NCBI GenBank assembly: GCA_963823675.1
Contig: CAWGMT010000006.1
Span: 186,001-250,000, forward strand
Source of the DNA: CAWGMT01 sp963823675
Lineage (GTDB): Bacteria; Planctomycetota; Planctomycetia; Isosphaerales; Isosphaeraceae
Length of the DNA: 64,000 nt
Direction of reading: 5' to 3'
This document shows positions 18,895 to 26,388 of this stretch, piece after piece. Numbering within the stretch: the first letter of the stretch is position 1; each line of letters begins with the position of its first letter. The translations under genes and the position numbers were made by a program. The notes under the pieces are model-generated. The model did no database searches and was not told the DNA's origin. It saw only the letters and a program-made list of their open reading frames with translations.

Positions 18895-21472
18895 CGACAC
18901 GGGCGCGGTCACCTTCACCGGCAACCTCTCCGCGGCCGGCATTACGGTGGATGTGTTCGATACGAGCACCAACACCGACCTGGGCAACGCCACGGTGACC
19001 GGAACCTCGTTCAGCCTGCACCTGCACCTCGCGGAAGGCAGTCACGCGCTGCGTGCGCGGGCCACGCTCGACGGCACCTATGCCGATGCGTTCTTTACGG
19101 TACTGGTTGACCTTACCCCTCCCTCCAGCCACGTCGTCAACTCGCTCGGCACGTCCCAGAGCAGCGATACCTTCCCGGTTTCGGTCACCTTCAGCGACCC
19201 GGCCGGGGCTGGCGGTGCGCCGGCGTCCGGCGTCTCGTCGGTCGATCTGTACGTCTCGGACAATAACGGGCCATTTAGCCTGTACCAGACCCTGAACGTC
19301 GCTCCTGCGGCATCCGGCACCGTGACCTTCACATTCGTGGGGCAGGACCGCAACCTCTATGCCTTCCACAGCATTGCCCTCGACGCCGCCGGCAACACCG
19401 AAATCAAGAGCAACAGCGCGATCGAGGCCAGCACCAGCGTGCCGGACCTGCACCCGCCCGTGACGCACATCCTGGCGAGCGGTCCCTCGTATTCCTGGGG
19501 GCCGTTCCCAGCGTCCGAGTTCAGCAGCCTGGCCCCGTCGTCGTACAGTAATGGAGTTTTCACGCTCAACTGGGCCGGGGCCGATCCCGACCAGAACACT
19601 GGCGCGCCCGCGGGCTCGATCGCTCTGGTGAATGTCTACGTCGAGGTCGATGGCGGCGCCCCCGTGCTCATCGCTCAGCTCACTGGGGGAACGGCGAACG
19701 GCAACGGCGTGTACAGCGGGTCGATCACCTACAATGCCCTGGCCGACGGCCTGTCGCATACCTACAGCTTCTACAGCGTCGGGGTCGATGATCAGCAACT
19801 GAAGCAATACGCTCCGCAGGGCGGGCCCGCCGCGGCTGACGTGGCGTTCACCGCAACCTACACCGCTGCGTTCGCGGTCCAAAACCTCGTCGTCGAAAAG
19901 AACATCGCGGAGCGATCCTTCATCCAGTATCTCGATCTCAATTTCAACCAGACCGCCGCGACGAGCCCGGCGCTGCAAAGTCTGGCGGCCGGGCTGGCCG
20001 GCACCAGTCCCAACTCATTTGTGGAACTCGAGTGGTACGGCGAAAACCTCACCGCCAGCAGCGGTCCTCAGGGCAGTGTCAATCTCTTCAACAAGGGCAC
20101 CACGGCATCGGTGAGCCTGACCGGCAACGATCTTTCCATCAACTTTGGGCCGAGCGGCATCACCAGCCTGCTCACCGAGACCGGAGTAAAGGGGACGGGC
20201 AGCCCGACCAGTTCCTTCGGCGATGGCTGGTACGCGCTCGCTATCGATCCCAACGGCAACCCGAGCAAGGGGCAGGTCTTCTGGGAGCCATTCTTCCGAT
20301 TGCTGGGTTCTGCCGCCGGTGACCTCACGGTGACCGGCCCCTATACGGCGGCCGGCACCGATGCCTATGTCGTCTACCATGCCGAAGGGCAATCAGGCCC
20401 GCTGCTGAACGCGGATGTGAATGGCGACGGTAGTGTCAACAGCAAGGACCTTACCGAGACCGTTGGGGCCAAGGGCCATACGGTCGGCGCGACGCCTCCT
20501 GAAAATTTCCCGCAGTTCCAGTTGCTCGCGGTCCCGGCGGGTCCGGGCGGTGCAGTGACAGTCGCGGTCACGCAAACGCAGGTGCAGGCTCTGCTGCCGG
20601 AGGCGATCGCTGGCTGGCGGGCGGCGGGCCTTGATCCGGCCGACGTGCGGCGGCTCGAGAGCGTGCACGTGCAGGTGGGCAACCTGGGCACGAGCATCTT
20701 GGGCGTGGAAGCGGCCGGCGTGATCACGATCAACCGGACGGCAGCAGGGAACAACTGGTATGTGAACTCGAGCGCCGGCTCGAGTCGAGCGTTCGGTCTC
20801 GAGGGACCGGGCGGTGAAGAGATCGCGGGGCCTGGCAGCCCGGCGGCTGGTGAGGTCGATCTCTTGACGGTGCTTGAACACGAGATGGGCCACGTCGTCG
20901 GACTGTCCGACAACGCCCAGGCCGGCGATCTGATGGACACCACGCTGGGGGTCGGCATCCGGCGGGCACCGTCGGCGGCCGATCTGGCGGCGATCGTTCA
21001 CGCTGCGAGCGGCGCGGTTACCGATCCGGATGCCAATGACTTCGCGAAACGTCGTCTTTCGCTCCGCGAAAGAACGTCCTTTCGCGGAGCGAAAGGCGAC
21101 ACTCACCTTCGTGCAGCGCCTACGGCCCGGGCGGCCGCCGTCGGCCCGACTGGCGATCCGCAACCGGTCCCGGTCAACGGGTCGGTATCGGTTGCCAGCG
21201 CGGCGGTGGACGCGGCATTGGCGTCGATTTCAAGCGCGGCCGCCGGCAACGACGATGCTCACGGCCTGATCGCGGGCGGGGGCTCACCTGCACCGTCCGT
21301 AGTCCGATTATCCGCGATCGCCGTCAAATCGGGGCGCAAAGACCAACTTCCCCGGTCCGCTCTCGCATACCGCCAACTTCCCAGTTCCCTGTTTCCCCAG
21401 GTCATCCGTCGGCTGGGCGTGGCAGCGGGCACAGATTTGAAGCCTCTTGGAAGGGACCGAGACAATGGGTGA
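18650..21472 (+). CDS. Giant surface protein, segment 4: Ig-like domains, dockerin-like loop and matrixin-type metalloprotease
   Basis: The sequence continues segment 3 after a one-base shift near 18637 (restored as AGAPDGSVQFLVNG). The first residues form a bacterial Ig-like repeat, followed by further beta-sandwich domains. A single dockerin/EF-hand-type calcium loop, DVNGDGSVNSKDL, lies at about 20414. A zinc protease motif HEMGHVVGLSD lies at about 20878-20910, of the HExxHxxGxxD metzincin/matrixin type. The tail carries an in-frame palindromic element (21056-21095). A protease at the far end of an adhesin/RHS protein suggests self-processing or release, but this is inference. GTG at 18650 is only the first in-frame start and is probably not used. 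Confidence 0.8.
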   Translation: MQFLVNGAAYGSPVALNAATAQLAITEPVGSYTIAAQYTGDANYAATLAAAETTATLTVSPAVSPATNLAISPNTGISSGLSDTGAVTFTGNLSAAGITVDVFDTSTNTDLGNATVTGTSFSLHLHLAEGSHALRARATLDGTYADAFFTVLVDLTPPSSHVVNSLGTSQSSDTFPVSVTFSDPAGAGGAPASGVSSVDLYVSDNNGPFSLYQTLNVAPAASGTVTFTFVGQDRNLYAFHSIALDAAGNTEIKSNSAIEASTSVPDLHPPVTHILASGPSYSWGPFPASEFSSLAPSSYSNGVFTLNWAGADPDQNTGAPAGSIALVNVYVEVDGGAPVLIAQLTGGTANGNGVYSGSITYNALADGLSHTYSFYSVGVDDQQLKQYAPQGGPAAADVAFTATYTAAFAVQNLVVEKNIAERSFIQYLDLNFNQTAATSPALQSLAAGLAGTSPNSFVELEWYGENLTASSGPQGSVNLFNKGTTASVSLTGNDLSINFGPSGITSLLTETGVKGTGSPTSSFGDGWYALAIDPNGNPSKGQVFWEPFFRLLGSAAGDLTVTGPYTAAGTDAYVVYHAEGQSGPLLNADVNGDGSVNSKDLTETVGAKGHTVGATPPENFPQFQLLAVPAGPGGAVTVAVTQTQVQALLPEAIAGWRAAGLDPADVRRLESVHVQVGNLGTSILGVEAAGVITINRTAAGNNWYVNSSAGSSRAFGLEGPGGEEIAGPGSPAAGEVDLLTVLEHEMGHVVGLSDNAQAGDLMDTTLGVGIRRAPSAADLAAIVHAASGAVTDPDANDFAKRRLSLRERTSFRGAKGDTHLRAAPTARAAAVGPTGDPQPVPVNGSVSVASAAVDAALASISSAAAGNDDAHGLIAGGGSPAPSVVRLSAIAVKSGRKDQLPRSALAYRQLPSSLFPQVIRRLGVAAGTDLKPLGRDRDNG
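21056..21095. repeat. Palindromic element inside coding sequence
   Basis: CTTTCGCTCCGCGAAAG, an 8-base spacer-like centre, then CTTTCGCGGAGCGAAAG make an interrupted palindrome of 40 bases. It is read in frame as part of the surface protein (LSLRERTSFRGAKG). The same element lies in non-coding DNA at 60110-60149, so it is a dispersed mobile palindrome that has entered a gene without breaking the frame. Confidence 0.75.
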
Positions 21473-21483
21473 GGAATCACGGG

Positions 21484-21533
21484 GATCGCCGGACAGAGCC
21501 GGCTGCAGATCGCCGGACGGAGCCGGCTCCTAC
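21484..21533. repeat. Tandem pair of GC-rich hairpins after the giant surface gene
   Basis: Two direct copies of GATCGCCGGAC(A/G)GAGCCGGC lie at 21484-21503 and 21508-21527. Each can form a GCCGG.../...CCGGC hairpin, and the second is extended by TCCTAC. They sit 12 bases past the stop at 21472 and may end transcription. The same family in the opposite orientation flanks the other end of the group II intron (23460-23484). Confidence 0.65.
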
Positions 21534-21607
21534 AAAATCGGGCGCCTCTGTCCCGAACCGTTGATAGGGGTAGGAAGGACCGATTGATTTCGGCCCCTCC
21601 TCCCTCC

Positions 21608-21640
21608 GAACCGTACAGGCGGATTTCCCGCATACGGCTC
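21608..21640 (-). ncRNA. Group II intron domain V
   Basis: On the minus strand this 33-base hairpin begins GAGCCGTATGCGGG, has a GAAA-type loop (GGGAAATCC), and closes with GCCTGTACGGTTC. The AGC triad and paired CCGTA/TACGG stem are the hallmarks of catalytic domain V. It lies 16 bases after the reverse transcriptase stop codon, the usual position. Confidence 0.9.
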
Positions 21641-21655
21641 TCCAGTCAGTGGTAT

Positions 21656-23008
21656 TCACCTCAAAGAGGATTGACACGCCAACCCATGGGCTGCTTTCAA
21701 GCTATACAGTCCCAGGTCAGCAAAGTACGCATTCGGCCAGCGCTGATGATCCGAGCCGCGACCCCGGCCCCGCTTTTTCTGCCGTTTCCGGAGTATGCTT
21801 CGCAGCCTACCCCGAATCCAACCATCCAGCTCGGGGAACGTCGTTTTATAGCTGTGTTTGAAGTATTCAAACCAGCCCCGCAGCGTCGGATTCAACGACC
21901 CGATGATCGCTGGAAGGCATTGCCCGTTGGTTCGTTTCGTCTTCGCTCGGATCGTGTCCTTGAGCTTTTGCAGGCTTTTGGTTCGCGGAAAGCGCTTGCC
22001 TTTGCTGAACCGATAGCCCAGGAACTCAAAGGAATCGGTCGTGGCGTTGACGATCCGCGTCTTGGTCGGATGCAGCATGAGCCCGGCTTCCGCCGTCCAC
22101 TCTTGCACCACCGCCAAGGCTCGCGTCGCGTCTTCCGGGCTTCGACACAGGATCACGAAGTCGTCCGCGTATCGCACCATCTCGAACCCCTCTTGGGCCA
22201 TCTTGTGATCCAGAGGGTTCAGATAGATGTTACTGAGCAACGGGCTGACAACAGCACCCTGGGGACTGCCCATCTCGGGTGTCCATTCCCGCAAGCCGTC
22301 CAGGACGCCTTGCTTGAGGAATGCCTCGATCAGGTTCAGCACCCGTCCGTCCGATACTTTCCGGCCCACGAGGGCCATCAGCCGGTCGTGCGGAATCGTG
22401 TCGAAGTAGCTCTTCAGATCGGCATCGACGATGTAGGTATAACCGGTTTTGAGCAGTTCATCGACTCGTCGCAGCGCGTCTTTACACCCTCGTTTGGGGC
22501 GAAATCCATAGCTGTGTTCGGCGAATTCCCACTCGAAGATCGGTTCCAGCACCATCCGCAGTGCCGTTCGGACCACCCGGTCTCGGACCGTTGGAATCCC
22601 CAGCGGCCGCTTCTCCTGACTCCCCGGCTTGGGGATGTAGTGTCGGCGGATTGCCTGCGGGCGGTAGCTCCCGTTCCGCAGTTGCTCGCTGAGCTTCTTC
22701 ACTTCCTCGTCCAGGCGATCTCCGAACATCGTGGTCGTGACGTGATCAACCCCAGCAGACCCTTTGTTGGCGGCAACTTGTCCGAACGCCGCTCGCAGGG
22801 TTCGTTCAGGGTGGATCTTGTCGATCAGGCTAAACCATTTGCCTCCTTTGACCCCCTGTACGAGGGCTGTCAACATCCGCTCTGTCCAAACCGTTGGTTC
22901 GACCCACGTCCAATGACGCAGGAGCTCTCCGACGCGTTTAATCCTTTCGGATACTGCCTCCGGTTGGTTTTCCATCGATTGGGACATTGCGTCTCCACCT
23001 TCCTGCAC
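21656..23008 (-). CDS. ltrA: Group II intron reverse transcriptase/maturase
   Basis: 450 residues. Reverse transcriptase motifs are intact: the fingers region with KGSAGVDHVT, IPKPGSQEKRPLGIPTVRDR, SYGFRPKRGC, DADLKSYFDTIPH, PQGAVVSPLLSNIYLN and the catalytic RYADDFVIL. The thumb/maturase part follows (LRGWFEYFKHSY) and the protein ends shortly after RWPNAYFADLGLYSL. No HNH endonuclease domain is visible, so mobility would rely on nicked or hairpin DNA targets. The flanking intron RNA and domain V make a retron or diversity-generating element unlikely. The plus-strand frame of 651 residues over this gene is a shadow. Confidence 0.94.
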   Translation of the reverse strand: MQEGGDAMSQSMENQPEAVSERIKRVGELLRHWTWVEPTVWTERMLTALVQGVKGGKWFSLIDKIHPERTLRAAFGQVAANKGSAGVDHVTTTMFGDRLDEEVKKLSEQLRNGSYRPQAIRRHYIPKPGSQEKRPLGIPTVRDRVVRTALRMVLEPIFEWEFAEHSYGFRPKRGCKDALRRVDELLKTGYTYIVDADLKSYFDTIPHDRLMALVGRKVSDGRVLNLIEAFLKQGVLDGLREWTPEMGSPQGAVVSPLLSNIYLNPLDHKMAQEGFEMVRYADDFVILCRSPEDATRALAVVQEWTAEAGLMLHPTKTRIVNATTDSFEFLGYRFSKGKRFPRTKSLQKLKDTIRAKTKRTNGQCLPAIIGSLNPTLRGWFEYFKHSYKTTFPELDGWIRGRLRSILRKRQKKRGRGRGSDHQRWPNAYFADLGLYSLKAAHGLACQSSLR

Positions 23009-23459
23009 CCCTTGGCTCCCCCGGAGTTACCCGGCTTCTTCGCTACTATGGGTGCTGTGACTCCTGGACGGCTGGCTCTTCGGCTCCCCGTGGAGCATGA
23101 ACACCGGCTTTGGCGCCACCCAGGTCTCCCTGCGTTCTGTCATCGAAACTTCCGATCATTCCGTCTCCAACCACCCCCTGTCGTCCCGACTGGTTTCTGG
23201 GGTTTTTCTCAGCCAGGCTTACCGGACCACAAGCTGTGGCCGCCCTTTAGGGGCCGTGCGTCATTTGGGCTTCGCCTTTTCCCAGCAGGCTCGCCACGAC
23301 AGATGGCCGAATCGAGTTCACTTGCGTTACGGACTAATCGTTCACCTCCGGTTGCTCTCCACCCCGCCTCGCGGCGACGCAGTTACCATCGGTTACGGGA
23401 TGCCAGAACATCCCGGCAAGGACTTCCACCTTGCAGAATCGAAGCAGTTACAGGCGCAC

Positions 23460-23484
23460 TAGGAGGGGGCTCCGTCCCCCGATC
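23460..23484. repeat. GC hairpin at the 5' boundary of the group II intron
   Basis: On the minus strand GATCGGGGGACGGAGCCCCC, then TCCTA, directly precedes the intron 5' end. It is a variant of the GATCGCCGGACGGAGCCGGC, TCCTAC repeat at 21508-21533. The intron therefore probably used this repeat as its target. Confidence 0.65.
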
Positions 23485-23535
23485 TGTCCGTCGCTATGAT
23501 TGTGAACAACCTCTTATACGAAAGGATCGCCGAAC

Positions 23536-24297
23536 GTGAGCCGTTTGATCCAAGCATTAGCCGCTGCGATCGTTCTCCTCGGCCTGACGGCAACCGGTGC
23601 GCGAGCGGACCTGACTATCGACCTGAGCACAATCACGCCGGGGGCCGGCAACACCGGGACAATGGACATCTCGGCCACGACCAGCAGCGGCTTCACGCTG
23701 TCACAGTTCGGCCTGGAGCTGGCGATCACGTCGATCGGGTCGCCGATGACCCAACTCCAGTTCTCGTCTCCTCAGCCCGATTCAGCCTTTATCTACAGCA
23801 ATCCAAACTACGTCTTCTCTGGCCAGAGCTTCAATGTAGCCAACGGTAATCTCCCGTTCTGGAACCTTCCGACTCCGGGCTTCGCTCCCGTAGACATTTT
23901 GGGCGGAGATTCGGTGGCCACCGGAGGCTACGTCTCGATTTCCGGAGGGTCTACTGCGTATCTGGCCACCGTGCAATTCTATATCCCGCAGGGAACGCAG
24001 TTAGATCAGTTTCAGGTTTCCCTGGTCAACGGTCCCAACACGTATTTCCTTGATCAGAACGGCAGTCCACTGCCATACACGACCGGCGTGCCAGAACCAT
24101 CTTCATTGGCAGTAGTGGCACTCTCCGGTCTCGGCGGTTTTGTATGGTGCCGCTGGCGCCGCGGACGACAGAAGGGGGCAGTCGAAGAAAATCTGAGGAG
24201 CCTGCGTGGTCTTGGCCGGTCATCGAAAGCCGAGCACCTGCCGCGCCGACGCATTTTCGTCGTTCGGGCTGGCCGAGCTCGCCAACCTGCCGGGTAA
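23536..24297 (+). CDS. PEP-CTERM sorting domain protein with unusual C-terminal extension
   Basis: 253 residues from GTG at 23536, preceded by AGGA at a suitable distance. There is a Sec signal peptide (residues 1-24, hydrophobic AAAIVLLGLTATGARA), a beta-rich body of unknown function, and a PEP-CTERM sorting signal: VPEPSSLAVVALSGLGGFVW followed by CRWRRGR. Proteins with this tail are anchored and processed by an archaeosortase/exosortase-type enzyme and usually end within a few residues of the basic cluster. Here about 43 more residues follow, rich in Arg, which may come from a lost stop or frame shift just after the tail. The exosortase itself is not in the window. Confidence 0.83.
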   Translation: MSRLIQALAAAIVLLGLTATGARADLTIDLSTITPGAGNTGTMDISATTSSGFTLSQFGLELAITSIGSPMTQLQFSSPQPDSAFIYSNPNYVFSGQSFNVANGNLPFWNLPTPGFAPVDILGGDSVATGGYVSISGGSTAYLATVQFYIPQGTQLDQFQVSLVNGPNTYFLDQNGSPLPYTTGVPEPSSLAVVALSGLGGFVWCRWRRGRQKGAVEENLRSLRGLGRSSKAEHLPRRRIFVVRAGRARQPAG

Positions 24298-24337
24298 CTC
24301 GTGGATTCTGCTGTTTCGACCGCTTCTGCCGATCAGC

Positions 24338-24445
24338 GCAGTGCCCGCGTACGCAAGGGTTAGCCCGTCGGCCCGCCTTGCCGCCGTGGACGCGGTCCTC
24401 AATCGCGAAAGCCTGGCGGTCCGTTTCAAGACTTCGCTCGTTTGA
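24338..24445 (+). pseudogene. Remnant of an adhesin C-terminal tail
   Basis: This piece encodes SARLAAVDAVLNRESLAVRF followed by a short end and stop. It matches the last residues of the adhesin at 26389-32601 (AARLAAVDAVLERENLAVRL). It is out of context, just after the PEP-CTERM gene, with no adhesin body upstream. It is a deletion scar, and a type I leader (copy B) follows about 290 bases later. Confidence 0.7.
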
Positions 24446-24730
24446 GACTCTGGCGATCGGTGCAGACGAAAGCACCCGCGGCGGTAATCTTCGCCCCTTC
24501 GATGCTTTGTCTTTGCTATTTTTAGTTGGTGGATGTTTTTATTTTTAACTTGTTTTTGCTAGTGAGATATGCTGCAATGATCCTTGCGATCTCCCAGATC
24601 AGGCATTATCCGCCGGAAACCGTAAAAAACAACAATTTGCAGGACAAAGTCTTTTGGGCTTCGTCCCCATGTGCGACCGGTAGTGCTGGCGGCTCTTCTG
24701 CGTATCGATCGCGAGAATCCGGGAGCGACT
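24446..24730. other. Intergenic region with an AT-rich block
   Basis: Bases about 24505-24580 are strikingly AT-rich (TTTTTATTTTTAACTTGTTT) compared with the GC-rich surroundings. From about 24600 the sequence resembles the upstream part of the region before the giant gene (about 7805-7940), including CCGCCGG(A)AACCGT and ACAAAGTCTT-like words. No coding sequence was recognised. Confidence 0.4.
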
Positions 24731-24819
24731 TTGTCCGTTCTCGATCAGTCGGCGCGGTCTCTATGGTGCTGGTGTCGTTGCGAGCGCCCGGTGGCTCAGC
24801 GAGTCGAGCCCGCTAGGAT
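24731..24819 (+). promoter_or_regulatory. Conserved adhesin leader, type I, copy B
   Basis: It matches copies A, C and D over TTTGTCCGTTCTCGATCAG, GGCGCGGTCTCTATGGTGCT and the following hairpins. In this copy the first stem pairs GGTGCT with AGCGCC (a G-U wobble replaces an A-U pair). The second pairs GGCTC with GAGCC perfectly. The conserved GCCACGAAGTTTATCC tail is missing, and a different repeat follows (24852-24896). Confidence 0.6.
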
Positions 24820-24851
24820 TCGGGCGGCGACAAGTACTGGATCGCAAAGCA

Positions 24852-24896
24852 GGACGGATTGGCAATCCGTCCATCTCGCCTACGGATTGCCAATCC
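24852..24896. repeat. Inverted repeat, REP-like
   Basis: GGACGGATTGGCAATCCGTCC (24852-24872) is itself a palindrome around GGATTGGCAATCC and is followed by an inverted copy of the GGATTGCCAATCC word at 24884-24896. It lies between leader copy B and the surface gene at 24971. Confidence 0.65.
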
Positions 24897-24970
24897 GCCC
24901 TAAGGGTTTTGAGCGTTGATTGACGCGCGGCGCCTGAGCGTCCGCCTTCCCCTTGGACAGCCAGAATCGA

Positions 24971-26200
24971 GTGAGGAAAGCATCATGGAGACGATTTGGA
25001 GGAGCTCGGTACGAGGGGGACAAGGCTTCGGCGGGCGGGGAACAAGGGCGGGGGGACGCGCTCGCGGTCTCGCGCCGGCCATCGGCCGAAATGCTCGAGC
25101 CGCGCTGCCTGATGGCGGCATCGATCACGAACGTGACAACGTATTCCCTTCACGGCGTCGAAGGTCAAGCCTTCAACCATGTTCTCGTCGAGACGTTTAC
25201 AGTCAAAGATGCCGGTAAGACGGCCCTTCATTTCAGCGGCGGCTTTTTGTCGGACTCGGAACCGTACGTCGAGACCCAAACAATCGTCGTCCAGTCAGCG
25301 CGCAAAGGGCGATACGACGTTTACCTCAGCGGGACGTGCGTGGCCGTGCCACCGGTATCGGTTCCGTCCCAACTGCCTCCCTGGCTCGCTGACATAAAAA
25401 TCGAAGTGAGCAGTCCGGGTAAATGGAAAATGCCAGCCATCGAACAATTCTCCAGTGTCACCGTGGATATCGCCGACGTGCCCTTGTCTCAGGTCGGATC
25501 GCCAACGACGATTCACGCGATGGTAGGCGTTGACACGGGAATGGTCAACCTGGCGGCGTTTGCCGATCCGAACTCGCTCGTCAACTTCTCGAATACGAAA
25601 TACCAGGTCACCATTGACTGGGGCGATAATCAGACAACGACGTTCATCGGCAAGCAGCAAACGGGAGTAGGCTACGTCTCCGGCAGCGCGGACGATTGGG
25701 AGGTTCTGTCGCATCAAATGCATGCAAGTCCGGGCACGAAACAGATCGTCATCAAGGTCGTCGATGACCCACCTGCTGTTGGTGGAGCCGGGAAAGAGAC
25801 CATCACGCTCGATTCCCAGGCGATCGTAACGGGGCCTCGCCCGACGCTCGTGATGGGCGGCACCTACACGGACGTAGACTACACAGGGAGCCCGCCCCCG
25901 GGGCCCCAGGGTCAGTGGGTCATCGCACAATTCAACACATTGTCGACCGTACCGTACACCGCCTACACCTTCAGCATCAACTGGGGCGACGGCCCGTCCA
26001 CCCCCGCCACCTTCTACAATCCGCTTCCGGGCAGCAACTTTGCGGCCATCCTCGATAACCACATTTACGCAACGGGCGCCCCGGTGGGTTCGAATACGCC
26101 CGAGTACTACACCATCACCATCACGGTCACGGGGCCAGGCATCAGTTCGGCGAAGCCGCTTGTGGGCACGATCATGGAGCCCGTTTATCAGTCGCCGTGA
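24971..26200 (+). CDS. Surface protein with planctomycete N-terminal motif, function unknown
   Basis: About 409 residues. The N-terminal motif AEMLEPRCLMAA is followed by beta-rich domains with WGD signatures (VTIDWGDNQTTTF and FSINWGDGPSTPATF), as in PKD-like or cadherin-like folds, and it ends without an anchor. The start is uncertain. GTG at 24971 is in frame but lacks a clear ribosome binding site. ATG at 24985 has a good GAGGAAAG site but lies in another frame and would need one indel before the LEPR motif. A small frame error near the 5' end is therefore likely. It is downstream of leader copy B. Role in adhesion or matrix is inference. Confidence 0.7.
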   Translation: MRKASWRRFGGARYEGDKASAGGEQGRGDALAVSRRPSAEMLEPRCLMAASITNVTTYSLHGVEGQAFNHVLVETFTVKDAGKTALHFSGGFLSDSEPYVETQTIVVQSARKGRYDVYLSGTCVAVPPVSVPSQLPPWLADIKIEVSSPGKWKMPAIEQFSSVTVDIADVPLSQVGSPTTIHAMVGVDTGMVNLAAFADPNSLVNFSNTKYQVTIDWGDNQTTTFIGKQQTGVGYVSGSADDWEVLSHQMHASPGTKQIVIKVVDDPPAVGGAGKETITLDSQAIVTGPRPTLVMGGTYTDVDYTGSPPPGPQGQWVIAQFNTLSTVPYTAYTFSINWGDGPSTPATFYNPLPGSNFAAILDNHIYATGAPVGSNTPEYYTITITVTGPGISSAKPLVGTIMEPVYQSP

Positions 26201-26244
26201 CGACGGGGATGGGCCCGAGACGACGTTGAGAATCCCGGAGCGAC

Positions 26245-26388
26245 TTTGTCCGTTCTCGGTCAGACGGCGCGGTCTCTATGGTGCTGGTGTCGTTGCGAGC
26301 ACCTGGCGGCTCACCGAATCGAGCAATTTAGCGTTCCCTGCAAGACCGTCAAAGCCACGATGTCTATCCAACCAGGAGGCACGGGTCT
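26245..26388 (+). promoter_or_regulatory. Conserved adhesin leader, type I, copy C
   Basis: Match to the other copies starts at CTTTGTCCGTTCTCGGTCAG and runs to the start codon at 26389. Stem 1 is perfect here (GGTGCT with AGCACC, 12-base loop). Stem 2 is GGCTC with GAGCA (one mismatch). The tail AAAGCCACGATGTCTATCCA and an AGGAGG ribosome binding site place the adhesin ATG directly at the leader end. Confidence 0.65.

Larger units (their letters stand above)
21564..23459 (-). mobile_element. Group II intron, full length (about 1.9 kb)
   Basis: Read on the minus strand, the element starts with GTGCGCCTGTAACTG at 23459, matching the group II 5' consensus GUGYG. It holds a reverse transcriptase gene. 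It ends with a clear domain V (21608-21640) and a domain VI-like stem, finishing CCTACCCCTAT at 21564 to fit the 3' AY rule. The 5' exon ends in a GC hairpin (23460-23484), as seen for introns that target hairpins or terminators. It inserted antisense between the surface gene and the PEP-CTERM gene and interrupts no obvious coding frame. The exact 3' base is inferred within one or two nucleotides. Confidence 0.85.

Noticed and set aside
20413..20451. Cellulosome-type dockerin
   Set aside because: Only one calcium loop is present and no cohesin or cellulase is nearby, so a simple calcium-binding loop is more likely.
21656..23008. Retron or diversity-generating retroelement
   Set aside because: Domain V, a GTGCG 5' end and a maturase-type C-terminus identify a group II intron; no variable-repeat/template-repeat pair or effector gene was seen.
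21584..23539. Plus-strand open frame of 651 codons over the intron
   Set aside because: It is antisense to a reverse transcriptase with all motifs and to the intron RNA; its translation has no recognisable domain.
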